Made by a program: the position numbers and the translations under genes. 64,000 nucleotides of DNA from Saccharomycopsis fibuligera x Saccharomycopsis cf. fibuligera (lineage: Eukaryota; Ascomycota; Saccharomycetes; Ascoideales; Saccharomycopsidaceae), in assembly GCA_001936135.1 (NCBI GenBank), contig CP012817.1, positions 3,100,001 to 3,164,000 of the forward strand, written 5' to 3'. The notes beneath the pieces were generated by a model. That model made no database searches, was not told where the DNA came from, and saw only the letters and a list, made by a program, of their open reading frames with translations. Within the stretch, counting starts at the first letter, position 1; each line of letters begins with the position of its first letter. This document shows, one piece after another, positions 51,538-62,418 of this stretch.

Positions 51538-53079
51538 ATGATGCCGGAGCCCACCACGACTACCACTGAGGAGCTTCAAAATGTCAGACTCTACGTAGGC
51601 AACATCTCCAAACAGCTCTCAGAAAACATGAATGCTTTAGAATCCAGGATTGCCAAATACGGAGACCTTGCCACTCCTATAGAATTAAGATGCAAAGAAA
51701 CTTTTCAAGATGTGAATTATTTCGGATATGTCAACATCAAAATTTCTGACGCAAATTTGAAAAAATTGCTTAGCGCTTTGCATAAAGTGAAATTCATGAA
51801 CAGTTCATTGAAAATTGAAAAGGCTAAGCCATCATTCAACGAGGTTAAACAACGTAACTTGGATCAAATCGTGGAAGATGAACAGAAAGCAGAGAAGGAA
51901 AACGCTATTCAGCAGGCTAAACGGACAACCACTTTATTTCATCGTACTTATGGGACAGAGAACAAAATAAGAAGATTACGCAGTTATTTGACTGTGATTG
52001 AAGGTGGAGTAAGGAAAACGCCGCGTGTTAAACCAAATTCCAAGAAAAAACTAAACATTAATGATATTACATATAGAGTAAGATTCCCTGTATTCAATTC
52101 TCATACTCGAAGATATGAAAAGAAAACTAGAATAATAAGGCCGAATTTCAAGCAAAAATTATGGGGGTATGATAAGAATAAACATCGGACCGACTTGGTG
52201 TTCAAGTTTGCTAATGGGGTTTGGAAAGATGGTAATAACCATATCGTGGAGGTGATCAAGTCTAAGAAGAAAAATATCAATAATTTGGTTTCTCGTGGAG
52301 ATGGCGAGGCCCCACCAGCACATGAAGATATAGTTGAGCTTAATGGAAAGTCACTTGAAAAAGAAAAGCTTAAGATCAAATCAGTCTTGGATGATTTCCT
52401 CAGTGCTTACGATTTTGATAAACCAATTGAATTCGATTATAACGAAGATAGAAAAGAAAAGTTGGAATCAGCAAGAGAAAAATTCGATTATGAAGCCGAA
52501 TCACACAATTTTGCATCGAACTTTGATGATGAAGATGAAGAAGAAGCGGAGGAAGCCTTCAATTCCAATGATATCAAGTATGATGAAGATGTGGAGATGG
52601 CTGAGCCTGGATCTTCAGAGGTGCTCAAATCACTTTTCAATACAGGCAGTCAGCTGGCTACGGCCACCGCTATCACTGGAAATGGAGAAGATGGTGACAA
52701 TGAAGGCGGATTCGCTTTCCGTTTGCAAGACTCAGATTTAGAAGATGAAGATGATGTACCAGTAATACCGCCAGCCCCAGCAGCAACAACATCCTCGACA
52801 ACACCTACAACAGCAACAGCAGCAGCAACAGCAGCAGATAAAAGTACAGTACCAGTTACCATTCAAGAAGAAAGAGCTTTATTTTTCCCTCATTTTGACT
52901 CACCTTTTTTGGTGGCTCAAACTCAGTTGAATAAATTATTATCTTATAGTTCTAAGAATAATGATAATTACGAACTGATTGCTAGTTGGCCAAAAGTCTT
53001 TGAGGAACAACGAGTGGAATTGATGAAAAGTTTCAAGAGAAGAAAAAGAGATGTTATTAGACAGAATAGTAAGAGATAG
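51538..53079 (+). CDS. NOP8: Nop8, 60S ribosome biogenesis protein
   Basis: Nucleolar RNA-binding protein needed for early 60S assembly. The first ATG of the frame is at 51538, giving 513 residues. RRM at about 15-95 (RLYVGNIS as RNP2, FGYVNIKISD as RNP1). A basic region follows, with KLWGYDKNKHRTDLVFKF and VWKDGNNHIVE, which match yeast Nop8 (KLWGYERNKELNDLVYKF, FWKDGYNHIV). Then an acidic stretch (about 325-345), a Thr/Ala-rich linker (about 415-440) and LFFPHFDSPFLVAQTQLNKL near the end, as in Nop8. The tail is basic. Confidence 0.94.
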   Translation: MMPEPTTTTTEELQNVRLYVGNISKQLSENMNALESRIAKYGDLATPIELRCKETFQDVNYFGYVNIKISDANLKKLLSALHKVKFMNSSLKIEKAKPSFNEVKQRNLDQIVEDEQKAEKENAIQQAKRTTTLFHRTYGTENKIRRLRSYLTVIEGGVRKTPRVKPNSKKKLNINDITYRVRFPVFNSHTRRYEKKTRIIRPNFKQKLWGYDKNKHRTDLVFKFANGVWKDGNNHIVEVIKSKKKNINNLVSRGDGEAPPAHEDIVELNGKSLEKEKLKIKSVLDDFLSAYDFDKPIEFDYNEDRKEKLESAREKFDYEAESHNFASNFDDEDEEEAEEAFNSNDIKYDEDVEMAEPGSSEVLKSLFNTGSQLATATAITGNGEDGDNEGGFAFRLQDSDLEDEDDVPVIPPAPAATTSSTTPTTATAAATAADKSTVPVTIQEERALFFPHFDSPFLVAQTQLNKLLSYSSKNNDNYELIASWPKVFEEQRVELMKSFKRRKRDVIRQNSKR

Positions 53080-53389
53080 GAGTTGGCCTTTCTTTTTCCA
53101 TCTTATTAACTGGTTGCATCAGTAGATTAGTATTTAGTGTTTTTATTGGCTTACAGTATAGTCATGCCTTTTTTTCCATCTCAACGCATAGAATACATTT
53201 CATAAATTTAGCATTGTACAATCATTTACCTTTTTTCGACTAAGTAGAAAAAAAGCGAAATATATATACATAAAAAGACATTATCTCTCCATAATTGTGT
53301 TTATGCAGGAACATGTATGCTGGAATAGCTTGCATCTCCCGGTGCAATTAATTAATGGGAAGCATACGCGTATATACTCTACGGTCTTG

Positions 53390-53420
<31 letters not shown>

Positions 53421-53615
53421 GATCAATAACAAGCCCTTGTTATTGGTACTGCCTGCTTGCTTGTTTGTTCAACAAAAACCCATATAAATATATTTGTACC
53501 TCCAGTTTAGCTGATGTCAAGAACTTCTCCAAGGTTTATTGCTGAGCGTTTATGAAAAAGAAAACCAAGGATCACAACAGCCGCCAAAGCTCAACATCAA
53601 CTATCACTCACAATC
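53080..53615. other. Intergenic NOP8-SRT1
   Basis: 536 bases with a run of 29 T (53392-53420). Promoter of SRT1. No gene. Confidence 0.5.
53392..53420. repeat. T homopolymer, 29 bases
   Basis: Uninterrupted T run about 200 bases before the SRT1 ATG. Confidence 0.9.
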
Positions 53616-54324
53616 ATGAACAGCGCCTTAGCTTTTATTTTAACATTTCCCGGAATTAAACAAGCAACACTTTTTGCTGACTCTGTCTTCAAAGCAGCAT
53701 TAAGAACTGGACCTGTTCCTAAACATGTTGCTTTTATAATGGATGGGAATCGAAGATATGCTAAGAATAATAAGTTGCCATTAGAAGCTGGCCATTCCTC
53801 AGGGGCTAGAAACTTAGTTTCGGTGAGTAACTGTTCTGCATCTGTGCTATTTGATTTTTTGGATAGTCTAAGTCTTATTTTTAAGATTCGGCATTTCCCA
53901 TTTTACTGCATTTTAGTTTACTTACTAACTTTGAGCATCTAGGTTTTATCTGCCTGTTACGCTCTCAAAATTGAAGAAGTCTCAGTTTACGCATTTTCAA
54001 TCGAAAATTTTAATCGATCACAAGAAGAAGTCAACACATTATTCCAACTTTTGCGGGATAGGTTAAGAGATCTTCCGGATAACAAAGAGTATAGTTACTT
54101 CTGTATCTTTTGGGCTATTTTTATTTTAATTTATCTTACTTTATTTTTCTTTGTAAGAGAGCATATACTAACTAAGCATGACTTTTGCTTCTTTATAGCA
54201 GCCTTTTTGATTTGAGTCAAATTCGGATCAGATTGATTGGCAACAGAACCATGGTTCCTGATGATATTCTTAAGGACCTTGAAGAAATTGAAGAGAAAAC
54301 TAAAGATTATAAACGGTGAGTAAC

Positions 54325-54355
<31 letters not shown>

Positions 54356-55084
54356 GGCTGAGCGCCTTTGAATTCATTTATACTAACATTCACACTTAAA
54401 CAATAGTGGGACCTTGAACATTTGCGCCCCATATACTTCAAGAGACGAGATTCATCATTCGATTCAAAACATTGCAATCGGCGCTAAAGTCAAAGCCGAA
54501 GATAATGCAAAGGCTAAGCCAGCCGCTAAATCAAGACCAAAAGCAATAGCTAATGGCGACAGCAGCCAAGAACCTTCCAAGTCCGCCAAATCTGCCAAAC
54601 CAATTCCTGAAAAAGAAAGTCAAAAGGAGCATGAAAATGATCTCGAAAACAGCGAAGCTGGAGCTGACAAAGATAATGGACTGGCAGAAGAAATCACTCC
54701 CAAGACTATTAGTGATGAATTTTATTACGGAGCGGAAACCAGACATCTAGATATATTGGTCCGTACCAGCGGACACTACAGATTAAGTGACTATTTATTA
54801 TGGCAAAGTAATGAAAATACAGCAATTTATTTTGTTGATGCGCTATGGCCGGCATTTTCTACTTTGTCGCTTTACGGGATTTTGTTTGATTGGTCATTTC
54901 ATCAAATCTTGAAGTTAAGGTAAGCATTTGATTTACTTAGTTTCCGAGTGTGTAGCTTCGCCACAAGTACTAACGATGTTTCTTTAGCGACGATAAATTC
55001 AAGGACGATCTTGGAGTTGCCAAGTATGTTGACTTGGCGTCATTGGAATCGCCTCCGCCGTTGGCCACAGTCACTAAGCGCTGA
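53616..55084 (+). CDS. SRT1: Srt1-like cis-prenyltransferase (dehydrodolichyl diphosphate synthase), five exons
   Basis: Makes the polyprenyl diphosphate precursor of dolichol for glycosylation. Exons 53616-53822, 53943-54088, 54199-54315, 54407-54919 and 54988-55084 join in frame to 359 residues. Motifs: GPVPKHVAFIMDGNRRYA (about 32-49, catalytic Asp), VYAFSIENFNRS, ICAPYTSRDE, VRTSGHYRLSDYLLWQ, DALWPAF. The resemblance to S. cerevisiae Srt1 (RVGPVPEHVSFIMDGNRRYA, RTSGHRRLSDYMLWQ) is closer than to Rer2. Exon 4 adds about 65 Lys/Glu/Ala-rich residues (roughly 187-251), absent from Srt1. All four introns have TACTAAC. The donor of intron 2, GTATAG, is weak; the other three are GTGAGT, GTGAGT and GTAAGC. 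Confidence 0.9.
53823..53942 (+). other. SRT1 intron 1, 120 nt
   Basis: Donor GTGAGT, TACTAAC at 53923-53929, acceptor CTAG. Confidence 0.9.
54089..54198 (+). other. SRT1 intron 2, 110 nt
   Basis: Donor GTATAG, TACTAAC at 54166-54172, acceptor TATAG. The donor is the only one that keeps the frame and yields LPDNKDSLFDLSQIRIRLIG, but it is non-consensus at its end. Confidence 0.78.
54316..54406 (+). other. SRT1 intron 3, 91 nt, with A26 tract
   Basis: Donor GTGAGT, TACTAAC at 54381-54387, acceptor ATAG. A run of 26 A (54330-54355) lies between donor and branch site. Confidence 0.9.
54920..54987 (+). other. SRT1 intron 4, 68 nt
   Basis: Donor GTAAGC, TACTAAC at 54968-54974, acceptor TTTAG. 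The junction codon AG|C gives Ser. Confidence 0.88.
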
Positions 55085-56619
55085 TGAACTAAATAAGCTC
55101 TTTGGCAGAACTAAATCTCCCCACGCTAGCCAAATTTGAAACAACAGACAAACAGACAGACAAACAAATAAACAAATAAACAAACAAACAAAGCAGACAA
55201 CTCAGCCAATCCAGCCACTCTGCCCATCGTCTGATGCTCTGATTGCTGCTGTTGTTTCGTGTTTTTTAAGCGCTGTTGCAGGTAGCGAAATTTAGGAGAT
55301 CGGGGTTGTTCCCTGCAGGAAAGCTGCAGGGCTTGGTTGCCCCACTGGCTCGTAAATTGGGGCTGCTCGACCACTTTGGATTGACTTAGTTTTAGTTGAG
55401 ACGGATTTAATTTTGCTTGACGTTTATACGAGTACTATCTTTTTTTCTTTACATCGAATATTTAAATCGCTTTTCAAAAATACTACGCCCTATCAACTGG
55501 AAAGAGTGCCTCAAGGCATTTTTTTTTTCTAGACACAAGCTTTGGCGGTGCGCCGAGGCAGCTTCGGTCGAAGCGAGCGACAGCCACGGACTCAGACCTG
55601 ACTGATCGACAACAAGATCGAGGCTGGCCGCAACACTAGCTAGCCAACTTTGGCGTAAGCGAGGCAAGCAGGCCGGGAGCTGCACCGGACCCTTCTGCGC
55701 CTGCGAAAGGAGGACCGTGAACATTGTGTCTCTATACCGGGCTCGAAACACAAGCTTGTTATATTTATTGTTGCCATTGTAAATATAAATACAAACACAG
55801 AAGACGCCGCTGCGGACCCCGAAAAGCTTATCTACATATGTGGACGTGCGTTTGAAATAATAAGCCTAGGGCTTCTTTCAAATCGGCGGAGATTGCTTTT
55901 GCATCCGGCGGCGGCTGGTGGTATACACGCTGCTGCGTTCGCAGCCAGTAGTCCGCGATCACCATTGCGATGAAGCAGAAGAGCATGTTCCTGCAGTTGG
56001 GCCCGGCGGAAGCGCGCCATCTTCCCGGTTTACAGACAGCTAGGAGTATGTATGCCAGTGTGCTATACACCTCACTGGTGGTCTTGAGGATGCTTTGATC
56101 TCCGGTCGGGGCAATCTCTCACATGCGGAACCTTGACAGGCGGCCGGGCCGGTACAGGCTGCTGGCTGTATAGCTGTGGGCCGCTAGTAAATGACGGGCA
56201 CCTTTTCTACTGTAGCATGCGCCGTGACCAACGTCACGGCTAGCGTCAGCCAAAGACAGCATGCTGAAGCAGTCACGACCGACGTATCTATAAAAGTGAG
56301 TCCTCAGTAGCATCTCTCGCGTCAGCGGCAGCCTAGCGGCAGCTTAGCGCTCACACGCCATACGCCATGTGCCATGTGCCATGTGCCATGGGCCATGGGC
56401 CAGAAAAACAGGCTGCTCAACATGCCGACGTCCTTTAAAACAGCCTGCGGATCCGCGCTGTGCAGTTCTCTGACAGCCCTTGCCCAAACCACAACCTATG
56501 GATATCCTGCGGCCAATGAAAACCGCCGCTGGTAGGGCGCATCTCACAAAGCAGCTTGCTCGATACGAACACTACACCATAGTCCTTGCGCGGCCATATA
56601 TATCGAAACAAGGCCGACG
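55085..56619. other. 1.5-kb GC-rich intergenic region
   Basis: Starts with an ACAAACAAATAA-type simple repeat (55140-55200). Then GC-rich unique sequence; bases 55561-55620 are 35 of 60 G+C. A short (GTGCCAT)n array is near 56365-56400. Open frames up to 100 codons occur on several frames at once, as expected from composition, and none is recognisable. Confidence 0.5.
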
Positions 56620-57636
56620 ATGATCAGCAATGCGATCTCGGTGCTACTCGCGAGATTGAGCGGGTTTCGCAGAGCCAGTGGCCCGAACACCACTACAACT
56701 GCAAGTGCTGCTACTGAGGCGAAAAAGACTAGCCGCCACCACCGGCGCCACCACCGCCACCGCGCTAAGCGCCGACTACGATACAGGTTTAGCAGCGCGA
56801 CTCCGGAGACTCTGCGCGGACACGGACAAAAAAACAAGAAGAGGCCGCCGCAACCAAAGCTACGGACCATTGAGGATATAGCGATGAAGGTACTGGTAGA
56901 CGAGTGGACGATTTTCGCCAATTGGGAAACAATCTTTGACCTTGCGGTGCCGCCAGCTAACGCTTGCGAAGATGGAAATACGCCAAGCAGGAGCCCAGAG
57001 ACAGAGACAGAGATCGAGATAAACGGCACCAAGATCCTCTTGGTTTCTGGCGAAGGCGATAGCGATAGCGATAGCGAAGCAAACTGCTATTGTGCTTGTG
57101 ATTGCCGCGGCAACTGCAAGGGAGGGTACAGCGGCGTGCTGCAGGGCGCTGCGGCAGGTAGCGCCGCTGCCAGAGAGCGGCCAGCGGCAGCCCAACAACA
57201 GCAATTGCAAGAGCCCCAAGAGCCCCAGGGGCAAGAGCAGCGGCAGCGGCAGCGGCAATGGCAACAGGAGGACCGCGAATGCAGCATTTGCTTCGATGGA
57301 TGGTGCGGCGCGAGCGCCAGCAGGGAAGCCAGCAACGAGCTTGTCCTGGTTAGGAAGTTGCCATGTGGCCATGTGTTCCACGACGAGTGCATCCGCCAGT
57401 GGCTCTTCCGAGAACATGCTCAGCTCAAACGGAAAGCGCTGACATTCCCACTAGGCTCTCAGCTAGCACACTATACCTGTCCGCTGTGTCGAGCCAACAT
57501 GTTTGACTGGTTCTTCTTCGCTCACTACAAGCCCAGTTTCATCCGCCAATGCGAGCAGACGATGGCGGCGGAGGACAAGCGAGCGATCGAGTTGCGGTGG
57601 CAAGGGGAGATGGAGATGGCAGGCGGCGGCTATTAG
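56620..57636 (+). CDS. RING-H2 protein, probable E3 ubiquitin ligase
   Basis: 338 residues with one RING-H2 domain near the C-terminus (about 225-295): C-x2-C in RECSICFDG, then LPCGHVFHDECIRQWL giving C-x-H-x2-H-x2-C, a 29-residue spacer, and YTCPLCRANMFDWF for the last C-x2-C. All eight metal ligands are present, so it should bind two zincs and could recruit an E2. The N-half has a His/Arg-rich block (about 37-57). The middle is acidic, then Ala- and Gln-rich. No membrane helix is clear. GC-rich with frequent CTG codons, unlike its neighbours. I do not recognise the orthologue, and the region outside the RING may be evolving fast. Confidence 0.8.
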   Translation: MISNAISVLLARLSGFRRASGPNTTTTASAATEAKKTSRHHRRHHRHRAKRRLRYRFSSATPETLRGHGQKNKKRPPQPKLRTIEDIAMKVLVDEWTIFANWETIFDLAVPPANACEDGNTPSRSPETETEIEINGTKILLVSGEGDSDSDSEANCYCACDCRGNCKGGYSGVLQGAAAGSAAARERPAAAQQQQLQEPQEPQGQEQRQRQRQWQQEDRECSICFDGWCGASASREASNELVLVRKLPCGHVFHDECIRQWLFREHAQLKRKALTFPLGSQLAHYTCPLCRANMFDWFFFAHYKPSFIRQCEQTMAAEDKRAIELRWQGEMEMAGGGY

Positions 57637-58441
57637 TTTCGGTGTCGATTAACCGCGGCTTGTGACATGACAGTAATCATAGCAACAATAGCGATAATAA
57701 TGATGGTGATATCATTTGTCTTGTGTAGCGCCAGATACAACCACAGCCATTGTAATCTTTTAGATCATCCTGATGCGCCGTGGCGCACACTCCATAGGCG
57801 CGGATGCAAGGGCCCTCGCCGATGAGTTACCCTCTCGAGAAGCGTCCAGGACCTCTCCAAGCCAGAGTGCCGTTTCTTTTGTGTTCCACCATACAATCTG
57901 GGCACAAGCAGTCAGCAGCCAGCAGCCAGCAGTCAGCAACCAGCCAGCCCATCAATCTCATCTTTCCTCCGCCACTATCCATAGCCAGATACCACCATCA
58001 AATATCATATCCACAGCATCCACAAGCGCTGAAGGTACACCTACCACTACAGCCTTCCGCCGGTTACTGCTCCCCACGATACATGGCCCATAGTTGCCCT
58101 CTGTCTTGCTATCTATTGCTTCACTGCGCTTACCGCCCACCTTTTCATCGCTAGCCGCCCCGCTTCGCCAATCTGCCACCGCCTCTTTTTCCTTCTTTAC
58201 GTCTCGCTTGCGCGGTTTCCTCATTTTTAATAGAATTTCGCCCGCTCTTGTGCTATTTTCATCTTTTTTATCTTCCATAGCAAGTTCCAACCAGCTAAGC
58301 TAAGCCGAGCCTGCTTCGAAAACCGCAAAACTTTTTCAATACAGAGCAGCAGCAGAAAAGAAAGCTTCCCGAAGGCCATCGAAGTTTGGACAAACGCCTT
58401 GTCTGCTCAACTCTGCCAACAACAAACTTTTCTTGTACAGT
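57637..58441. other. Intergenic RING gene / FPK1-like gene
   Basis: 805 bases. A C/T- and CAGC-rich stretch near 57900-57950 and long pyrimidine-rich sequence toward the kinase start. No gene. Confidence 0.5.
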
Positions 58442-61400
58442 ATGACAGGATCGCCATCTCACCTTCACAACAGCAACTCCTCGCTTCTCGCGGTCGAGGA
58501 CAACTCTGCCAGCCACAGCAGCAGCAGCAACGAAAGCCACCCCACTAACTTGCTTGCCCCGGCTCAGCCTTCGAGAAAGCGCTCCATCTCCATGAACAAG
58601 TTGTTTTCTTTCGGGTTCAACAAGGAACCAACGGCACCAACAACTGCTGATGCCAACAGCAACAGTAACCTTGCGTTGAACCATGCTTCCTCAGCACACT
58701 CTCTTTCGCAACCGCCAGAAACTAACAACAACAGCAGCAGCAGCACCAACAACACAATCAACAACAGCCATCCTGCCAGTCCCGCTACTCTGAATTTCGT
58801 CAACTTGAGTGCAAAGGAACAGGTCGACGATTCTGAGCCAATCAGACTTCTTGACATTTTGAAGGACCCTGTGGCTGCCGAGGCAAACCCAAGTACTGAT
58901 GCAAATACTGGCATTACTGCCTCCACCGCCGCCCCCAATATCACCGCGTCTCCCGAGGTTTACGTCAACGGCCAAGCTTTGGACGTTGGCTCAGTGGACG
59001 ACAACAATATAAAAACCACTCCAAGCCACCAACGAAACAACTCAGACACCCATCTTTCAAACAAGGGCTTGGATCTTCTGTGTGACTACGATGAACCAGA
59101 AGCGAATGACAACAACTTATCATCAGAGAAAAATAAACGTTTCACAAAGATCAAAAGCTTGTTCAAGTTTTCCAACAACAGCAACAACAACAGTACTGAC
59201 CAGTACGATCCGGCCAATCCTAGCCCTACTAGAAGCGTACATCTGAACTCAGACCCAGAATCTGCTAAAAAGCATAAACGCAAAAGCACGCCCATCGTCA
59301 AGAAAGATAACTCTTATAACGCTGCTGATCATAGCGCAAATTCGCCAGCGGTTGGAATTGAAGAAAGCATCAACTCTAAAGATACTCGTTCTAGTACTGA
59401 TGGCTCGTTCTGTATATCTCCTCACGAGCTAGGTTTTCAACAGTCCCAATCGCATGAGTCTCAGAATACACATTCTGTTACTTCTTCTCAACGGCAGCAA
59501 CAAGATGAGCAGTCAAGTAATGCTAACAATAATAACAATAACAACACATCGCTAATGCAGCGGATCCGTCGTATGCGCTCACCTTCATCTCCACCACCAG
59601 CAACTAGTACCAACACCGCCAGCAACAGCAAAACCGCCTCACTCTTCCGTCGCGAAAGCAAAGCGTCCGCCAAATCGCCAATTCTCAGTAATGATCCAAA
59701 TGGCACAAGAACCAGTTCTGGTACAAATAATAATGACAGCTTGAGTATAATTTCTTCAAATCCATACTTTGCTCATCAAGGTTTACCGCCACATCTAACT
59801 ATGGATGATGCCTCCAATGAACTAAGCGATGATGAAACTAACAAGTTGGTGGAAAATTACAAGAACGGTGGTAAGGGACCTTTATCGTTTGCTTTGAAGT
59901 TGCTTTCTAATAAGAAGCGTGATAGTTCTACCATAGATTCTACTATTAATCAAGACGCTGTGAATCATCATTATGTTAACAAGACTGATGCTAAAAAAGA
60001 TGTGTCAGGTACTGTTGCTACCGCCACTGCCACCCCTAACACCACTGCCGCTGCTCATAAGACAACTGGATCAATAACAACAAGTCCAAATGCAAATGAT
60101 AAAGAAAAAGGCATACCCGTAATAATTGCCAGCAAAAATGAAGGCGTTCCTATAGTTGATGAAGGTGAGGAAAAGAGTAAATTCTCAGCAGTTGACGAAA
60201 GTTTTGGCTTGAAGCCTCCTACCTTTGGTAAACTCAAAGACATTGATGACAATGACAATGACCATGATGATTCTAAAAACATGCCTGAACCGGCTAGTCA
60301 CACCATGGCTCCATCAACCATTCCAGGGAAGAAGAAATTAAGACGAGTTGCGTCTGCTCCATTGGGGTTAAAAGCTCTTAGGGGTCAATCTCACGATGAC
60401 GATGTCAATGATAGTGTTGCTGCAAATAACAACAACTCAACTACGGTTATATATGAAAAACCAAACAATTTGAGCAGCACTGGACTTGCGGGATTCAAGT
60501 TTATAAAATCTCTAGCCAATGAAGTCAACGTGGTGAAAACCAATGAACATATTGGTGAATTGAAAGGCCGCCCGAGAAATAAATCTTTTGGAAGAATGTA
60601 TTCTTCGAACTCAATCAAGGTATCTGATGTACAAGTGGCACCCTCGTCGTTTGAAAAAGTCAGATTGTTGGGTAAAGGTGATGTTGGCAAAGTTTATTTG
60701 GTACGTGAGAAGAAATCTAACAAGTTATACGCTATGAAAGTTTTATCTAAAAAGGAAATGATTGAGCGTAACAAAATCAAACGTGTTCTCGCTGAGCAAG
60801 AAATTTTGTCTACTTCAAACCATCCATTCATTGTCACTTTATACCATTCATTCCAATCAGAAGACTACTTGTATTTGTGTATGGAATATTGTATGGGTGG
60901 AGAGTTTTTTAGAGCATTGCAAACTAGAGCTAGTAAATGCATTTTAGAAGCAGACGCAAGATTTTATGCTGCTGAAGTCACTGCAGCATTAGAATATTTG
61001 CATTTAATGGGATTTATTTATCGTGATTTGAAGCCAGAAAATATCCTATTACATCAATCAGGCCACATTATGTTGTCAGATTTTGATTTATCTAAGCAAA
61101 TTTCATCAACTAAGAATCCAACCATTGTGCTTAGTGGCGCTAGAGGTCGTGGTAACAGTCAAGGCAATATTCCAGTGCTAGATACAAAGACTTGTATTAA
61201 CGGTTTTAGAACTAATTCATTTGTTGGTACTGAAGAATATATTGCTCCAGAAGTGATTCGCGGCCATGGTCACACCGCAGCAGTGGATTGGTGGACTTTA
61301 GGTATTTTGTTATATGAGATGTTGTTTGGTACCACTCCATTCAAGGGGTCTAATAGAAATAAGACTTTTACCAATATTCTCAAGCATGATGTTACTTTCC

Positions 61401-62329
61401 CTGATAGTAATTCAGGTAACGGCAATGACAACAATAACAAGTATCAGCAAATCTCAACAACTTGCAAAAACTTGATCAGACAGCTTTTAATCAAAGACGA
61501 AAATAAAAGATTAGGCTCCAAGCTTGGTGCTGGTGATATCAAGAACCACCCATTTTTCAAAAACACCCAGTGGGCGTTATTGAGAAATCAACAACCTCCA
61601 TTAGTGCCAGTGCTTTCCAAGATTGAAAAAAATAGTAATGGCGAATTAGATGAACGCAGTTTGCAAAATTTAGCCGCTGCTAGTATTGAATTGCGTCAAT
61701 CAACTAGCAAAAAACCAAGTAGTCCTTCAAAATTGAATAGTACACCAGCCACTACGGCCACTGCCACTACGGCCACTACAATGACAATCCCTGTTTCCAC
61801 GTTAGCCAATTCCTCTACAAGTAATACCGAAATGAATGGTAACACGCTGACAATTACTACTACTACTAATGGGGCATTAGTATCTGCTTTGGCAAATGAT
61901 AGTAGTAATAACCCAGCACAATCACAACAACCGATCGCCTCTACCACGATTACTGACCCTCTCACTTCTACCAGCAATGGTATAGTTAACGAACTCGAAG
62001 AAACCATTGTTCCATCAGCTAATGACCCATTTGGCAATTTTAGTTCCATGACACTTGTACATGATGGTATGGACGATCCAGATAGTTCAATGCTTTATGG
62101 TAAAGAGACCAGTTATGACAAGGTGAATTATACTGTGACTTCTGGTAAGGGACACAACGGATACGGATATGGACATGGTCACGGTAATGGTATTAGTGGA
62201 GGGGTTAACGGTAATGGCAAAGGAAGCAGAGGAAACACTTTTGGAAACGGCAGTGGTAATAATCACAGTAGTAGTGGAGGAAAGCATAAAGGTTTTTTTA
62301 AAGAAAAGCATAGTTTTATCAGAGCTTGA
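58442..62329 (+). CDS. FPK1: AGC kinase of the Fpk1/Kin82/Nrc2 group
   Basis: Fpk1 and Kin82 phosphorylate and activate the Dnf flippases. The first ATG of the frame is at 58442, giving 1295 residues. The first 730 or so are disordered, rich in Ser/Asn/Thr with poly-Asn and poly-Ser. The kinase domain is about 736-1045: Gly loop [13 protein letters not shown], catalytic YRDLKPEN, the unusual LSDFDLSKQ in place of DFG (typical of this group), an insert before the activation segment [15 protein letters not shown], and [12 protein letters not shown]. The C-tail is Thr/Ser- and Gly/Asn-rich. Fpk1 and Kin82 cannot be told apart from the sequence alone. Convergent with SCD6. Confidence 0.88.
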   Translation: MTGSPSHLHNSNSSLLAVEDNSASHSSSSNESHPTNLLAPAQPSRKRSISMNKLFSFGFNKEPTAPTTADANSNSNLALNHASSAHSLSQPPETNNNSSSSTNNTINNSHPASPATLNFVNLSAKEQVDDSEPIRLLDILKDPVAAEANPSTDANTGITASTAAPNITASPEVYVNGQALDVGSVDDNNIKTTPSHQRNNSDTHLSNKGLDLLCDYDEPEANDNNLSSEKNKRFTKIKSLFKFSNNSNNNSTDQYDPANPSPTRSVHLNSDPESAKKHKRKSTPIVKKDNSYNAADHSANSPAVGIEESINSKDTRSSTDGSFCISPHELGFQQSQSHESQNTHSVTSSQRQQQDEQSSNANNNNNNNTSLMQRIRRMRSPSSPPPATSTNTASNSKTASLFRRESKASAKSPILSNDPNGTRTSSGTNNNDSLSIISSNPYFAHQGLPPHLTMDDASNELSDDETNKLVENYKNGGKGPLSFALKLLSNKKRDSSTIDSTINQDAVNHHYVNKTDAKKDVSGTVATATATPNTTAAAHKTTGSITTSPNANDKEKGIPVIIASKNEGVPIVDEGEEKSKFSAVDESFGLKPPTFGKLKDIDDNDNDHDDSKNMPEPASHTMAPSTIPGKKKLRRVASAPLGLKALRGQSHDDDVNDSVAANNNNSTTVIYEKPNNLSSTGLAGFKFIKSLANEVNVVKTNEHIGELKGRPRNKSFGRMYSSNSIKVSDVQVAPSSFEKVRLLGKGDVGKVYLVREKKSNKLYAMKVLSKKEMIERNKIKRVLAEQEILSTSNHPFIVTLYHSFQSEDYLYLCMEYCMGGEFFRALQTRASKCILEADARFYAAEVTAALEYLHLMGFIYRDLKPENILLHQSGHIMLSDFDLSKQISSTKNPTIVLSGARGRGNSQGNIPVLDTKTCINGFRTNSFVGTEEYIAPEVIRGHGHTAAVDWWTLGILLYEMLFGTTPFKGSNRNKTFTNILKHDVTFPDSNSGNGNDNNNKYQQISTTCKNLIRQLLIKDENKRLGSKLGAGDIKNHPFFKNTQWALLRNQQPPLVPVLSKIEKNSNGELDERSLQNLAAASIELRQSTSKKPSSPSKLNSTPATTATATTATTMTIPVSTLANSSTSNTEMNGNTLTITTTTNGALVSALANDSSNNPAQSQQPIASTTITDPLTSTSNGIVNELEETIVPSANDPFGNFSSMTLVHDGMDDPDSSMLYGKETSYDKVNYTVTSGKGHNGYGYGHGHGNGISGGVNGNGKGSRGNTFGNGSGNNHSSSGGKHKGFFKEKHSFIRA

Positions 62330-62377
62330 TTGTGAATATTCAGAATTTTTTCCTGAAAAATGACATTGGTTTTTGCA

Positions 62378-62418
<41 letters not shown>

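Noticed and set aside
55828-56313. Minus-strand frames of 80 and 64 codons in the GC-rich island
   Set aside because: Several frames are open together because of base composition; none has a recognisable motif.
56860-57417. 185-codon antisense frame over the RING gene
   Set aside because: Shadow of a GC-rich coding sequence; the plus-strand RING ligands are decisive.
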